A stretch of 64,000 bases of DNA from Mycolicibacterium sp. TY81 (GTDB lineage Bacteria > Actinomycetota > Actinomycetes > Mycobacteriales > Mycobacteriaceae). This document shows, piece after piece, positions 25,514 to 34,597 of this stretch. The stretch spans positions 2,170,001 through 2,234,000 of the forward strand of contig NZ_AP023362.1 in assembly GCF_018326285.1 (NCBI RefSeq). The letters are read 5' to 3'. The position numbers were made by a program, and so were the translations under genes. Numbering within the stretch: position 1 is the stretch's first letter; every line of letters begins with the position of its first letter. The notes beneath the pieces are model-generated. The model was given only the letters and a program-made list of their open reading frames with translations, was not told the origin of the DNA and ran no database searches.

Positions 25514-28165
25514 GCGGTCGTCGTCTCCGATCCTTGAACCGGTGGGGTGAGTTGGTCGAGCGTCCAGCCGGTGGTGAACACCGGATGGAAGTAGTCATGG
25601 GTGGGGCTGCGCAGGTCGAGCTTTTCGGCTTCTTCGAGCAGGCCGAGCTCATCAAGGGCTTCGCGTAATCCGGCGAGAACCGGCTGCCACGGGTCCCAGG
25701 CAGACAGGATGTAGTCGCGGGCGTCCTCGTTAGGGGCGCCCTCGGCGAAATGGAAAGCGGCGTCGCGCTTGCGTTCCCAGTACGCCAGATCAGCGCCGGT
25801 GAGGGCGAAGTGCTCGCACGGGCCTTGCGGGCCGTTGGTGCAGTTCTTCGCGAAGGGGCAGCTCTCGCCGCCGACGACGGGCCCGTACCGGCAGATTCCG
25901 TGCTCGACCGGGATGACCGCGAGGTCGATCCTGTCGCGAAGCGTCGCCGGGTCAGCGTCGAGGTCGCCGGGGCGCAGCAGGATGGTGCCGGGTTTGTTGG
26001 TTCCTGGTCCGGCGGCCCAGATCTGCTTGAGGTGCTTGGCCATGCTTGCGTCGTTGTAGCGGGCGTAGTGTGCGAGTGCTTCGTCGGAGAAATGGCCGAG
26101 CAGTTGGCGGACCAGTTCTGCCGGTGCACCGTTGTTGAGCAGCGATGTTGCCAGCGTTGCGCGGGTCTGGTGGGTGGTGATCCCGGACAGGCCCAGGCCG
26201 GCGAACCATTTCTTCCATGTCTTGCTGAACGAGGTGTAGGAGACTTCCAGGGTCAGATCGGGGTTTAGGTGCGCGCCGGGGAACAGCGGCATGGTCCGTT
26301 CCCATTCGGCCTCCAGCCGCTCGCGCCCGCGGCCGTCGAGCGCGGCGAGGCGTTTGCGGTAACGGTTACGGAGTTTGGCTTTGGTGATCGCCTGGCGGCG
26401 CAGCAGCCGCTCGTAAACCGGTACGTGGCAGGGTATTCCGTAATCGACCACGTTGACTTTGCTGATGTCGCGCCACAGGTACGGCTGCGCCACCCCGACC
26501 AGCCCGATGCACCCCAGGCGCAGGTTCAGGACCTCGCTGATCCGGCCGCCCTGAAACGCCTGCACCAGCCACACGTCAGACAGGCCCACCTCTGCGGAGT
26601 CCAATTCGTCGAGTGCACGCAGGCTGTCGGGATCTACGAGCAGTTGATAATCACCGAAGCTCAACGGTCGGGGCAGCGGGCTTCTGGCGGGAACCGGGAA
26701 GTCGGGGGAACCGCAGAAGGAAATCCTCAGGTGTTGTCGATGTCCGGCCGCGTTCCTTATTGTGCGCCAGCACAATATGGGCGTTACGCATCAAGATGTG
26801 GCGTGACCGCTCGGTCATCACCCCGTCGACTTTTCTGGCTACGTCAATAAGAGCTGGAACAGGGATTTTCTCGGTGAACCACAGGTTGATCAGTTCTTTG
26901 ATCGCGTGAGCGTCGGCAGCGTGCAGCAGCGACGGATCGCTGCCGTGGTCAGGCCGTATCTGTTCCAGAACATACGACAGCAGCCCGACACCAGCGCGCC
27001 GATAAAACACCGTCCCCGCCGAAATCCGCTTCCCATCGGGTTCGAGGGACTGGTCGTAGAGGTAATCCCACAGGGCATCGCGCAGCCACCGCTGGGAGAT
27101 GCGGTTCAAGTCCCATACTGAACGACGACGTTCACCAATTTGACTACCAGAGAACTGCTTCCCGCCGGAGAAGACATGATCAAACCAGCCCGCGTCCTTC
27201 GCGGTCTGCTTGGTCAACAGAAGGCTCCGCGCCGCGACGGGCAGATCCCGACAGATGCGCTGCTGGGGCCTGTTTTCCTGATCCTCTGCGATCTCCTCCA
27301 CGATCGGGTCCAGCAGGGACACAGCACCGGCCGCGGCAAGCCGATCCACCACCGCCTGGATATCCATCGGCCGCCACTGCGTGCGCCTCGCCGTTTTGGC
27401 GTGGCGGTCGAGCCCGTAGCGGATTTCGCGCTGCAAACTTGGGGGCAAGGCCGCCAAGTGCAGTTCGCCGCGGCTGTCGAGCGTCCTGGTCGAGGCAACA
27501 GTCACCGGCCAGGACAACCATTCCTCGAACGCCTGCACGGAACGTTCAGCGCCCCTTTGCGTGAGCCAGTGCTTCCAGCTTTGCAGGTGGGTGCGGCAAA
27601 TCGGGCGCTTGTGCGCGCCGCTGAATTGACCGCAGTCGGCGTCTCGGACGCAGAGCTGCACCGCGCACTCGTCATCGAACGGTGGCAACGGTTCTTGTGT
27701 TGCACGCCAGTCTGTTTCGTCAATGCCCTGCTGGCGAGCACGTCGCAGGCGCTTATTGTGCTGAGAACACAATCCATTGCCCGCCGCTTCGCGGTTGTCA
27801 CCGCAGATCGAGCACCCTTTTCGGCGTTCCAAGGCCCAGGCCCAACTCCGGCTACCGGTGGGCGCAGCGGTGGTGGCGAACTCCGCCAGCGTCTTTGACC
27901 CACGAAGCAGGGTGAATTCGCGTGCGTGCGCGATGCACAGCAAGTTGGTGTTGGTTGTTCCGATCGCGCCGTCACATCCGTTGACCGGGCACGCCCACCC
28001 GTAGGTGGAATGGTTGCGCGGGAATACGATCGGCTCCGTCAGTAGCCAGGTCGGGAACTTCTGACTGATCAGCTCATACCGCTGCTCAGCGGACAGCTGC
28101 ATGTAGTCCGACGCGGTCTCAACCAGTGTGGGTCCGGAGAGCTCGATTGCAGGTTCAGCGCTCAT
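25510..28165 (-). pseudogene. tnpB-type tyrosine recombinase, split by a frame change
   Basis: Two overlapping frames together make an approximately 880-residue protein. The first (28165 to 26651, 504 aa) holds Cys/His clusters resembling zinc ribbons (ACPVNGCDGA, CSICGDNREAAGNGLCSQH, CRTHLQSW). The second (26775 to 25510) holds the recombinase domain: QGGRISEVLNLRLG with its Arg, HQTRATLATSLLNNG, LLGHFSDEALAHYARY with the probable nucleophile Tyr, and a C-terminal Cys-rich segment (CRYGPVVGGESCPFAKNCTNGPQGPCEH). The joint probably lies near 26680-26700, where RQKP in one frame leads to LPRPLSFGDYQLL in the other, a +1 shift. A mutation or programmed recoding are both possible. Confidence 0.72.
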
Positions 28166-29394
28166 GCCTGGGCTCCGTCACCGCTGGTGCCGGTGGTCAA
28201 GCCGGGCGCCGTTTCCCACAAGCGGTGCAGGTGCTGCATCGCTTCTCGGTTCGCCGACTTCCCGTACAACTCAGTGACCATCGACGGACTGCTCCAGCCG
28301 AACTCCTGAGCAACCATCTCCGCGTTGAAATCCGTCGCCGCGTACAAGGCCGCAGCAGCCCGGTGACGGAACGCGTGCGGGGTGATCCGGGCATTGAGAC
28401 CGGCCCGCTCACACGACCGGCGCAGCATCTTGCGCACAGCCGAGGTGCTCAGCGCCCGCCCCGGCGACGAACCCTGCACATGCACCAGCACCTGCTCGTG
28501 GTCAACCAAATGCGCAATCGGGTGGTACTCGTCAAGCAAATATCCGTAGAACGTACTGATCATCGCCGGGCTCACCGCTCGGATCACCCCGTCCAGGACA
28601 TAGCCGTCCACGCTCAGACCGGCAGACGCATACGCCTTGGCTCGTGCCCGGTTGGGGTTGTCATCCCGGCCGACTATATGGATATGCGGGTCGGCGCGTT
28701 GGCCGCACGGGTGGTTGTCGGACAGGTGAAGGTCGCAAAAACGCAGGCCGCACATGCCGCCGACCCGCATGCCACCGTCGTGAAGCCATGTGACGATCAT
28801 CAGATCGCGTGCGGTGGTCAGCACCGACGGCTCGAACAACGACGCGACCACCGCGTCCGCCAGGAATCGTGGTCGGCGTGCAGACTTGCGGGGCGCCAAC
28901 GGATTTGATGTGACCTGCCGCGAGCCTTTGTGTTTCGACGTCCTGGGCGCGGTCTCGAAGCCGGCGACCAGTTCGCCGCTGGCCTGTCCGTTCGCCGCCA
29001 GGGCGAGGTAGTAGACCTTCACGATGGTGGCCACGTTGGCTGCTGCCGCCGCGCCCAACGGTTTTTGCTTCGGTGCTCGCCACGGCACGCCGTAGACACC
29101 ATCCGCTGCGCCGGTGAGCCCATTCATATAGCGGCGCAGGTCATCCAGCGTCACCGCGGTGGTGGGCTTGCGATTCACATGAAGCCAATTCAGGTGATCA
29201 ACCAGGCTGTAGGCATACGTTTCTTGGGTTGACGGGCCAAACCGGGTCAAGACATCCAGCGACGGCCGGTGCAGTTCCCCTGACGGCGTGAAAATCCAGT
29301 ACGACTGCCGGCCGCCCGCGTGACCAATCCTCCGGACAGTGAATCCACCTTCGAGCAAGTCCGCACCTCCCACGTAGCAATGTGACGAACGCAT
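28162..29394 (-). CDS. Tn554 TnpA-type tyrosine recombinase
   Basis: About 410 residues from the ATG at 29394. A SAM-like N-terminal core-binding domain (TQETYAYSLVDHLNWLHVNRKPTTAVTLDDLRRYM) precedes the catalytic domain. That domain contains MIVTWLHDGGMRVGGMCGLRFCDL (first Arg), TPHAFRHRAAAALYA (HxxR), FGWSSPSMVTELYGKSAN (His/Trp position and nucleophile Tyr). The order with TnpB and a TnpC-like protein identifies a Tn554-type element. The longer upstream frame would extend into host DNA and is rejected. A 13-bp inverted repeat overlaps the start codon. Its stop overlaps the tnpB start (ATGA). Confidence 0.83.
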   Translation of the reverse strand: MRSSHCYVGGADLLEGGFTVRRIGHAGGRQSYWIFTPSGELHRPSLDVLTRFGPSTQETYAYSLVDHLNWLHVNRKPTTAVTLDDLRRYMNGLTGAADGVYGVPWRAPKQKPLGAAAAANVATIVKVYYLALAANGQASGELVAGFETAPRTSKHKGSRQVTSNPLAPRKSARRPRFLADAVVASLFEPSVLTTARDLMIVTWLHDGGMRVGGMCGLRFCDLHLSDNHPCGQRADPHIHIVGRDDNPNRARAKAYASAGLSVDGYVLDGVIRAVSPAMISTFYGYLLDEYHPIAHLVDHEQVLVHVQGSSPGRALSTSAVRKMLRRSCERAGLNARITPHAFRHRAAAALYAATDFNAEMVAQEFGWSSPSMVTELYGKSANREAMQHLHRLWETAPGLTTGTSGDGAQA

Positions 29395-29404
29395 TGCTAC
29401 GTGG
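29370..29404. repeat. 13-bp inverted repeat at the tnpA start
   Basis: CCACGTAGCAATG (29370-29382) and CATTGCTACGTGG (29392-29404) are perfect inverted arms with a 9-bp loop, spanning the tnpA start codon. They lie about 70 bp inside the right end of the element. The repeat could be a recombinase or regulator binding site, or an RNA hairpin limiting tnpA translation. Confidence 0.6.
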
Positions 29405-29470
29405 AGTTCGTGACACAGGGGAACAGGCTCGCCGCGAACGTACCGAACGTTCACGCAATAGGCAGCTAAG

Positions 29471-29845
29471 GCGGACATCAAATGCCCGGACGGGTCGCCG
29501 ACCCCGACGGTGCATGCCGGCCAACAGTGCGCCCCGATTCCCGAGGTGACCAACGCGATTCAGGCGTCGTTCGGCGCTCCGGGTGCGACGAGTATTGCCT
29601 TCAATGTCTCGAACACGTCGAATCTCGCGGCAACGTGCAACTATGTCGCCACCACGAACTCGGTGAATCCGTTGGTGCCGCGCAAGACCACCCGGCAGTT
29701 CAGCGTCCCCGCCAACGGGAACCACACCGAGACTTTCAGTGGTGCACCGACTTTCTCCACCTACAACGTCGTGCTGTCCTGCCACGACGCCGGCGGTAAG
29801 CAGAAGTCGGAGATCGGCCACGTCGAAACGTCGGTGACGTGGTGA
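29471..29845 (+). pseudogene. 3' part of the interrupted secreted protein gene
   Basis: The open frame after the transposon end encodes ADIKCPDGSPTPTVHAGQQCAP followed by about 100 residues (FGAPGATSIAFNVSNTSNLAATCNYVATTN, ending in VLSCHDAGGKQKSEIGHVETSVTW), an Ig-like beta-rich exported domain with paired cysteines. It is in frame with the fragment ending near 22845, and the CPxGSxTxTVxAGQQC motif repeats across the break. A GTG at 29510 could restart translation, but the product would lack a signal peptide. It is followed by a strong hairpin shared with the sulfatase gene. Confidence 0.7.
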
Positions 29846-29863
29846 CCTGACCCGACTCGGGGG

Positions 29864-29905
29864 CGTCCTGCCACGGTCCGCAATGGCGCGGGCCGTGGCA
29901 GGACG
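29864..29905. terminator. Bidirectional hairpin terminator
   Basis: CGTCCTGCCACGG (29864-29876) and CCGTGGCAGGACG (29893-29905) form a 13-bp perfect stem with a 16-bp loop. It lies between the convergent secreted-protein fragment and the sulfatase gene. Confidence 0.65.
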
Positions 29906-29914
29906 GCGTCCGCC

Positions 29915-32245
29915 TTACGTGTAGGCGACGTGGACGTGGTGGATGTGTCCTTCGAAGGGGAAGGGCGCGCGTTCGCGGTAGTCCATCGACACGGGTGACC
30001 CCAGGCAGGTGCCGATGTCGAGGCAGTCGTTCGCGGTGAACAGCAGCGGGGCGCTGATCGGCACCTGTCCGGCGGCCACCGTCTCGCCGTCGACCGCGAC
30101 GGTGATGTCCAGCGGGCCACCGGGACGCAGCTCGGCGTACTGGGTGGTGACCGTGATGGTGTGCCGGCCGGGCGCGACGGCGGCGTCGGACTGAATCTTG
30201 GTGCGTTGCAGGATGAACAGGTTGTACTCGTAGCGGACGTGGCCGTTCTCGAGGTAGCAGGTCAGGCCGCCGGCGCCACTGCCAAGGGCGTACAGGACCC
30301 CGGATGCGTTCTCCGGGACGTCGGCGTCGATGGTCACCACGTTGTTCTTGTTGCCCAGTGCCGGGGCGCAGAACTCGGGCATGCGGATCATGTCGCCGGA
30401 GAAGTGCCACTCCCGGAACGGCGGCGCGATCCGCAATTCCGGGTGGTACACCGGAACCCACAGCCCGCCGCCGACCGGCAGCACGGCGTTTCGGGCCGCT
30501 TCGATGGCGAACATCTCCCGCATCTGCGCGAGCTTCTCCGGCAGCTGCGCGGCGAGATCGTTGGCCTGCGACCAGTCTTCGTCCAGGTTGTACAGTTCCC
30601 AGACATCCTGATCGGGCGTCCACGTCGCGATGCCCGGGGGTTGCCCCGGCACCCACGGCAACCGCGGCCCACGCGCCGACGCGATCCAGCCGTCGTGATA
30701 GATCGCCCGGCTGCCCATGATCTCGAAGTACTGAGTCTTCTTGCCGCCCGGCGCGTTCCGGTCGGCGAGGGTGCGGGCAAAGCTGGCGCCGGCCAGCGGC
30801 ATCTGCGGTTCGCCGTAGACGGTGCGCGGCGGCTCGATGCCGACCACCTCGTAGATCGTCGGCACGATGTCGTTGCAGTGCAGGAAGTTGTCGCGCGGCA
30901 CGGTGTCGGCGGCGATCTTCGCGGGCCAGCGCACCGCCAGCGGATTCCGGGTGCCGCCCAGATGCGACGCCAGCAGCTTCATGCCCTTGTACGGCGTGCT
31001 GCCGGCCCAGGCCCAGCCCGCGTGGTACTGATTGTCGACCAGGGGAGAGCCCAGGACGTCCAGCCCGCCGAGCTCATCGAGCGCGTCGATGTGCTGGCGC
31101 ACCGTCGTGGGAATTCCGTTCTGCGCCAACAGCTCTGAGATGGTGCCGTTCTGGCCTTCGCCGGAGGAACCGTTGTCGCCCCAGATGTACAGGAACAGGG
31201 TGTTGTCGCCGTAGCCGAGGGCATCGAGTTCGTCGGCGATCCGGCCGACCTGCACGTCGACGTGCTCGGCGTAGCCGGCGGCGACCTCCATCAGGCGCCG
31301 CTGGAACGGCTTCTCGTCCTCGGGGATGTCGTCCCACGCCGGCAGGGTCTCGTCGCGTTCGGTGAGTTCGCAGTCCTGCGGAATCCAGCCCTTTTCCTTG
31401 GCCCGCTCGAAGACCCGCTGCCGGTAGGCATCCCAGCCGTCGTCGAACTTGCCCGCGTACTTGTCCGCCCATTCCTTCATGATGTGGTGCGGGCCGTGCA
31501 GGCAGCCGCTCGCCCAATACATGAAGAACGGCTTGTCGGCATTGAAGGCCTTGTGCCGGCGCAGCCACGAGATGGCGTCATCGGCGAGGTCTTCCGACAG
31601 GTGGTAGCCCTCTTCGGGAGTCTTCGGCGGGGCGACCACCGTGGTGTTGCGGACCAGGTTGGGTTCGTACTGAGACGCCTCACCGGCGAGAAAGCCGTAG
31701 AAGTATTCGAAACCCAAACCGGTGGGCCAGTTCTCGAACGGGCCGGCCGCGGTGGTTTCCTCTGCCGGGGTGTTGTGCCACTTGCCGAAAGCCGAGGTGG
31801 CGTAGCCGTACTGTTTGAGAACTTCGGCGACCGTCGCGCTGGACCGCGGAATCTTGCCCGCGTACCCGTCCCAGTCGTTGGCGAGTTCGGCGATCTGCCC
31901 GTTGCCGATCTCGTGATGGTTGCGACCCGTCAGCAGCGAGGCCCGCGTCGGCGAGCACATGGCCGTGGTGTGAAACCTGTTGTACGAGACGCCTTCCGCG
32001 CACACCCGGTCGAGTGTCGAGGTGGTCACTTCACCACCGAGAGTGGACGGCAGCCCGGGACCGGCGTCGTCGATGAGGACGATGACGATGTTGGGGGTGT
32101 CGTCGTGCAACCGCTTGGGGACGGTCCGCGGCTGGTACGTCGACTCCTGCAGCGTCCGGCCGGCGATGCTGGCGGATGGAACCGGCGGGAACGGCAACAC
32201 GCCACCGTCCGGCAGTACCGGTGCCACCACACTCGTGTCAGACAA
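29915..32245 (-). CDS. Arylsulfatase
   Basis: 776-residue type I sulfatase that hydrolyses sulfate esters. The formylglycine motif CSPTRASLLTGR has its modified Cys at residue 97, metal ligands are in VLIDDAGPG (Asp59-Asp60), and the C-terminal half carries FLYIWGDNGSSGEGQNG and the lectin-like beta domain seen in large mycobacterial arylsulfatases such as AtsD. No signal peptide is evident, so it is probably cytosolic. The start is a TTG at 32245 preceded by AAGGAGG. It is convergent with the secreted-protein remnant and sits behind a short intergenic region following the 372-aa gene. Confidence 0.9.
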   Translation of the reverse strand: MSDTSVVAPVLPDGGVLPFPPVPSASIAGRTLQESTYQPRTVPKRLHDDTPNIVIVLIDDAGPGLPSTLGGEVTTSTLDRVCAEGVSYNRFHTTAMCSPTRASLLTGRNHHEIGNGQIAELANDWDGYAGKIPRSSATVAEVLKQYGYATSAFGKWHNTPAEETTAAGPFENWPTGLGFEYFYGFLAGEASQYEPNLVRNTTVVAPPKTPEEGYHLSEDLADDAISWLRRHKAFNADKPFFMYWASGCLHGPHHIMKEWADKYAGKFDDGWDAYRQRVFERAKEKGWIPQDCELTERDETLPAWDDIPEDEKPFQRRLMEVAAGYAEHVDVQVGRIADELDALGYGDNTLFLYIWGDNGSSGEGQNGTISELLAQNGIPTTVRQHIDALDELGGLDVLGSPLVDNQYHAGWAWAGSTPYKGMKLLASHLGGTRNPLAVRWPAKIAADTVPRDNFLHCNDIVPTIYEVVGIEPPRTVYGEPQMPLAGASFARTLADRNAPGGKKTQYFEIMGSRAIYHDGWIASARGPRLPWVPGQPPGIATWTPDQDVWELYNLDEDWSQANDLAAQLPEKLAQMREMFAIEAARNAVLPVGGGLWVPVYHPELRIAPPFREWHFSGDMIRMPEFCAPALGNKNNVVTIDADVPENASGVLYALGSGAGGLTCYLENGHVRYEYNLFILQRTKIQSDAAVAPGRHTITVTTQYAELRPGGPLDITVAVDGETVAAGQVPISAPLLFTANDCLDIGTCLGSPVSMDYRERAPFPFEGHIHHVHVAYT

Positions 32246-32355
32246 CTCGACCCCTCCTTCTGCTGATGCGGCAAGAGACTGCCCCCGATCCGGGGTCTAC
32301 TGTGCCGTACGCCACTGACGGTCGCGTCAGCGGGGGAGATCTTTGCCGTGCCGGG

Positions 32356-33474
32356 TCAGCCCTGGTAGCCGTCCAGGAATCCGGTGAGTCCCGACGGGGT
32401 GTGCGGACCGATGGCGATCTGTTCGACGACGCCGATCCCGGTGCGCTCACCCATGGTCGCCTTCACGACGTTCTGCAGGTGCAGCGACGTGAAGTCCGTC
32501 GGATCGAAATCGCCCAACCGGATTGATTCCCTGCCGATTTCGTACGGGCCATGATTGGAGCCGTGGCCCCAGTGCGGGTGCCAGTAGCCGATGCCGCGCA
32601 TCCGGAACGTATAGAGCTTCTCCAGTTCGATGTGTGTCTCGCCCTCGATGGGATCGGTGAACCACAGGTGGGCCCGCCGGATTTCACGCCGCCCGGGCTC
32701 CCAGTCCAGTTCGTAGCCGATGTCGTAACACTCGCGTACGCCGACGCGACTGGACGGTGACGCACCGTCCGGCAGCGGGTCCAGGACCGCGGCAGTCTCC
32801 AGCCACCGGCGGCCGTCCTCATGCTCATGGAACGCGTAGTGGGTGAATCGGTCTCCGAAATGCAATGGCGCCCAGAGCCAGAAGACCTGGAACGGCATGG
32901 GTTGGCGCAACACGGCGAGCTGTTCGCCGACCGGACGGATGCCCCACGACCGATCCCGGGTCCCCGGCACCTCACCGGCCCTGACCGCAAGGTCCTCGCC
33001 GTCGACGCTGATGATCCCTTCCCACGACCCCCATTGCGTCAGCCTGGTGTGGTCGGTCAGCACGATGCCTTCAGCGGTGCGTCGCTGTTGACGTGGCTCC
33101 TCGACGGCCACAGTGGTGGCTCGGAAGGTCAGGTCGCAGGAGATGTTCTGCTCGTTGTCCTCGACGACATAGCGGATGGTCCGCAATGGTTCGGCGACTT
33201 CGACGCGGAAAGGGCCGATGGTCGCCGACCGGTCCAGGGGCATCGCGCCCGAGGCGAAGATCGAATGTTCGACACCGTCTTTCACGACACTGAACGCGGC
33301 GTCGATGATGCCGCGAACGGGGTAGTGCCCCATGGCCGCACCGAAGTAGAAATCGCCGTCACGCTGGTGGCCGTTGAACCAGTAGCGGTCGTAGTGGTTG
33401 GGGTCGCCGCTGGCCGGCACGCCTACCGGGTCTGCCGAGGCGTGAATCGGATAGTCGTCAAAGGGCGTCAGCAC
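32356..33474 (-). CDS. Conserved mycobacterial hypothetical protein
   Basis: 372 residues with no recognised catalytic motif. The sequence is Trp/Tyr-rich and beta-rich (YDRYWFNGHQRDGDFYFGAAMGHYPVRGIIDAAFSVVKDGVEHSIFASGAMPLD; WLWAPLHFGDRFTHYAFHEHEDGRRWLETAA; HPHWGHGSNHGPYEIGRESI). This resembles a lipocalin- or hydroxyneurosporene-synthase-like double beta-barrel protein often encoded beside steroid or lipid genes in mycobacteria, but that similarity is an impression. It starts 7 bp after the stop of the upstream oxidoreductase on the same strand, so both probably belong to one operon. Confidence 0.7.
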   Translation of the reverse strand: MLTPFDDYPIHASADPVGVPASGDPNHYDRYWFNGHQRDGDFYFGAAMGHYPVRGIIDAAFSVVKDGVEHSIFASGAMPLDRSATIGPFRVEVAEPLRTIRYVVEDNEQNISCDLTFRATTVAVEEPRQQRRTAEGIVLTDHTRLTQWGSWEGIISVDGEDLAVRAGEVPGTRDRSWGIRPVGEQLAVLRQPMPFQVFWLWAPLHFGDRFTHYAFHEHEDGRRWLETAAVLDPLPDGASPSSRVGVRECYDIGYELDWEPGRREIRRAHLWFTDPIEGETHIELEKLYTFRMRGIGYWHPHWGHGSNHGPYEIGRESIRLGDFDPTDFTSLHLQNVVKATMGERTGIGVVEQIAIGPHTPSGLTGFLDGYQG

Positions 33475-33481
33475 GGCGGCG

Positions 33482-34495
33482 TCACCGTTCCGGGTCGTTG
33501 ATCTTCACCAGCATCTTGCCGATGTTCGCCCCGGTGAACAGGCCGTTCAGCGCGTCGATGCTGGATTCCAGTCCCTCGTAAACGGTTTCGCGATGCACCA
33601 GCAGGCCCTGCTGCTCCCAGCCACTCAGCGCGGCGAAGGCCTCGTCGAACCGCGCCCACTCCTCGAGTGCGATGAAGCCCTGCATCGTCGAGGCCGTGGA
33701 CAGCAGATTCACGTAGTTGGACGGACCGGGGTGGTCGCCGTTGAGGTACGTCGTGATGATGCCGCACATGACCACCCGCGCCCGGTGGGCGAGATTGCCG
33801 AGCGCGGCATTGAGGATGTCGCCACCGACGTTGTCGAAGTAGACGTTGATGCCGCCCGGACAGGCCGCCTTCAAGGCGGCCGGGAAATCGTCGGCCTTGT
33901 AGTCGACGCAGGCGTCGAACCCGAACTCCTCGACCACGACGCGACACTTCTCCGGGCCGCCTGCGATGCCGACGACGCGCGCGCCGGCGATCTTGGCGAT
34001 CTGCCCGGCCACCGATCCGGTGGCGCCCGCGGCGGCCGAGACGACGACCGTCTCGCCGGGTTGGGGCTTTCCGACGCCCGTCATGCCGAAGTAGGCGGTC
34101 GCCCCGGTGGGGCCGTAGATCGACATCACCGCGAGAGGGTCGGTGTACCCGACGACCGGCGTGCTGAACAGGTCGTCGTGGATGATCGCATAGTCCTGCA
34201 GGCCGGTCAGCGTGGTGACCAGGTCACCGACTTTGTAGGCATCGCAACGAGATTCGACGACCTCGCCGATGCCGGCCACGCGCACCACCTCACCGAGCCC
34301 CAGCGCCGGGAGATAACCGGGTTCGCCGTCCAGCCAGGTGCGGGCAGCGGCGTCGATGCCGACATAGGTCGTCCGTAGCAGTGCTTCACCCTCTGCGGGG
34401 ACGGGTGCGGGCACCGTCACCATCTCGGTGTCGTCGGGGGAGACCAGACCGTTGGGGCGGCGCCGCAGCAGGATCTGACGGTTTTCTCGGTTCAT
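33482..34495 (-). CDS. NADP-dependent MDR oxidoreductase (CurA/leukotriene B4 dehydrogenase-like)
   Basis: 337-residue zinc-free medium-chain dehydrogenase/reductase. NRQILLRRRPNGLVSPDDTEMVTVP at the start, YGPTGATAYFGMTGVGKPQPGETVVVSAAAGATGSVAGQIAKIAGARVVGIAGG (AAxGxxG cofactor motif) and NVYFDNVGGDILNAAL are typical of prostaglandin/2-alkenal reductases. They reduce alpha-beta-unsaturated ketones or aldehydes using NADPH. It is divergent from a TetR gene across 102 bp that contains an AT-rich near-palindrome, the likely control region. Confidence 0.86.
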   Translation of the reverse strand: MNRENRQILLRRRPNGLVSPDDTEMVTVPAPVPAEGEALLRTTYVGIDAAARTWLDGEPGYLPALGLGEVVRVAGIGEVVESRCDAYKVGDLVTTLTGLQDYAIIHDDLFSTPVVGYTDPLAVMSIYGPTGATAYFGMTGVGKPQPGETVVVSAAAGATGSVAGQIAKIAGARVVGIAGGPEKCRVVVEEFGFDACVDYKADDFPAALKAACPGGINVYFDNVGGDILNAALGNLAHRARVVMCGIITTYLNGDHPGPSNYVNLLSTASTMQGFIALEEWARFDEAFAALSGWEQQGLLVHRETVYEGLESSIDALNGLFTGANIGKMLVKINDPER

Positions 34496-34522
34496 CGTGT
34501 CGTTTCTGTGGGTACCGGCGAG

Positions 34523-34543
34523 TTTTCATATTGATTATTAAAA
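34523..34543. promoter_or_regulatory. AT-rich imperfect palindrome between oxidoreductase and TetR
   Basis: A 21-bp near-symmetric sequence runs from TTTT at 34523 to AAAA at 34543, with 8 of 10 positions in each arm complementary around a central G. It is strikingly AT-rich for this genome and lies in the divergent promoter region, as expected for a combined -10 element and TetR operator. Confidence 0.45.
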
Positions 34544-34597
34544 GTCCTCTCGGTTATCGTCAACCCCGAATGTGGAAGTGGTCGCCAGGAGAGTCCG

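Larger units (their letters stand above)
22845..29471 (-). mobile_element. Tn554-type transposon carrying an aftA-like gene
   Basis: About 6.6 kb inserted in a secreted-protein gene. It encodes tnpA, tnpB and tnpC-like (DUF6262) proteins, each overlapping the next by 4 bp (ATGA), followed 10 bp later by an aftA homologue on the same strand. Read outward, both ends show similar sequences: GGCAACTAA at the low-coordinate end (complement) and GGCAGCTAA at 29461-29469. Both also have a subterminal CGCGAACG motif (22908-22915 on the complement; 29433-29440). No target duplication is seen, as expected for Tn554-type recombinases. Exact ends are uncertain by about 20 bp. Confidence 0.72.

Noticed and set aside
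29482..29799. A 105-residue frame starting MPGRVADPDGACRP
   Set aside because: Out of frame with the Cys-containing secreted domain of the split gene; no family features.
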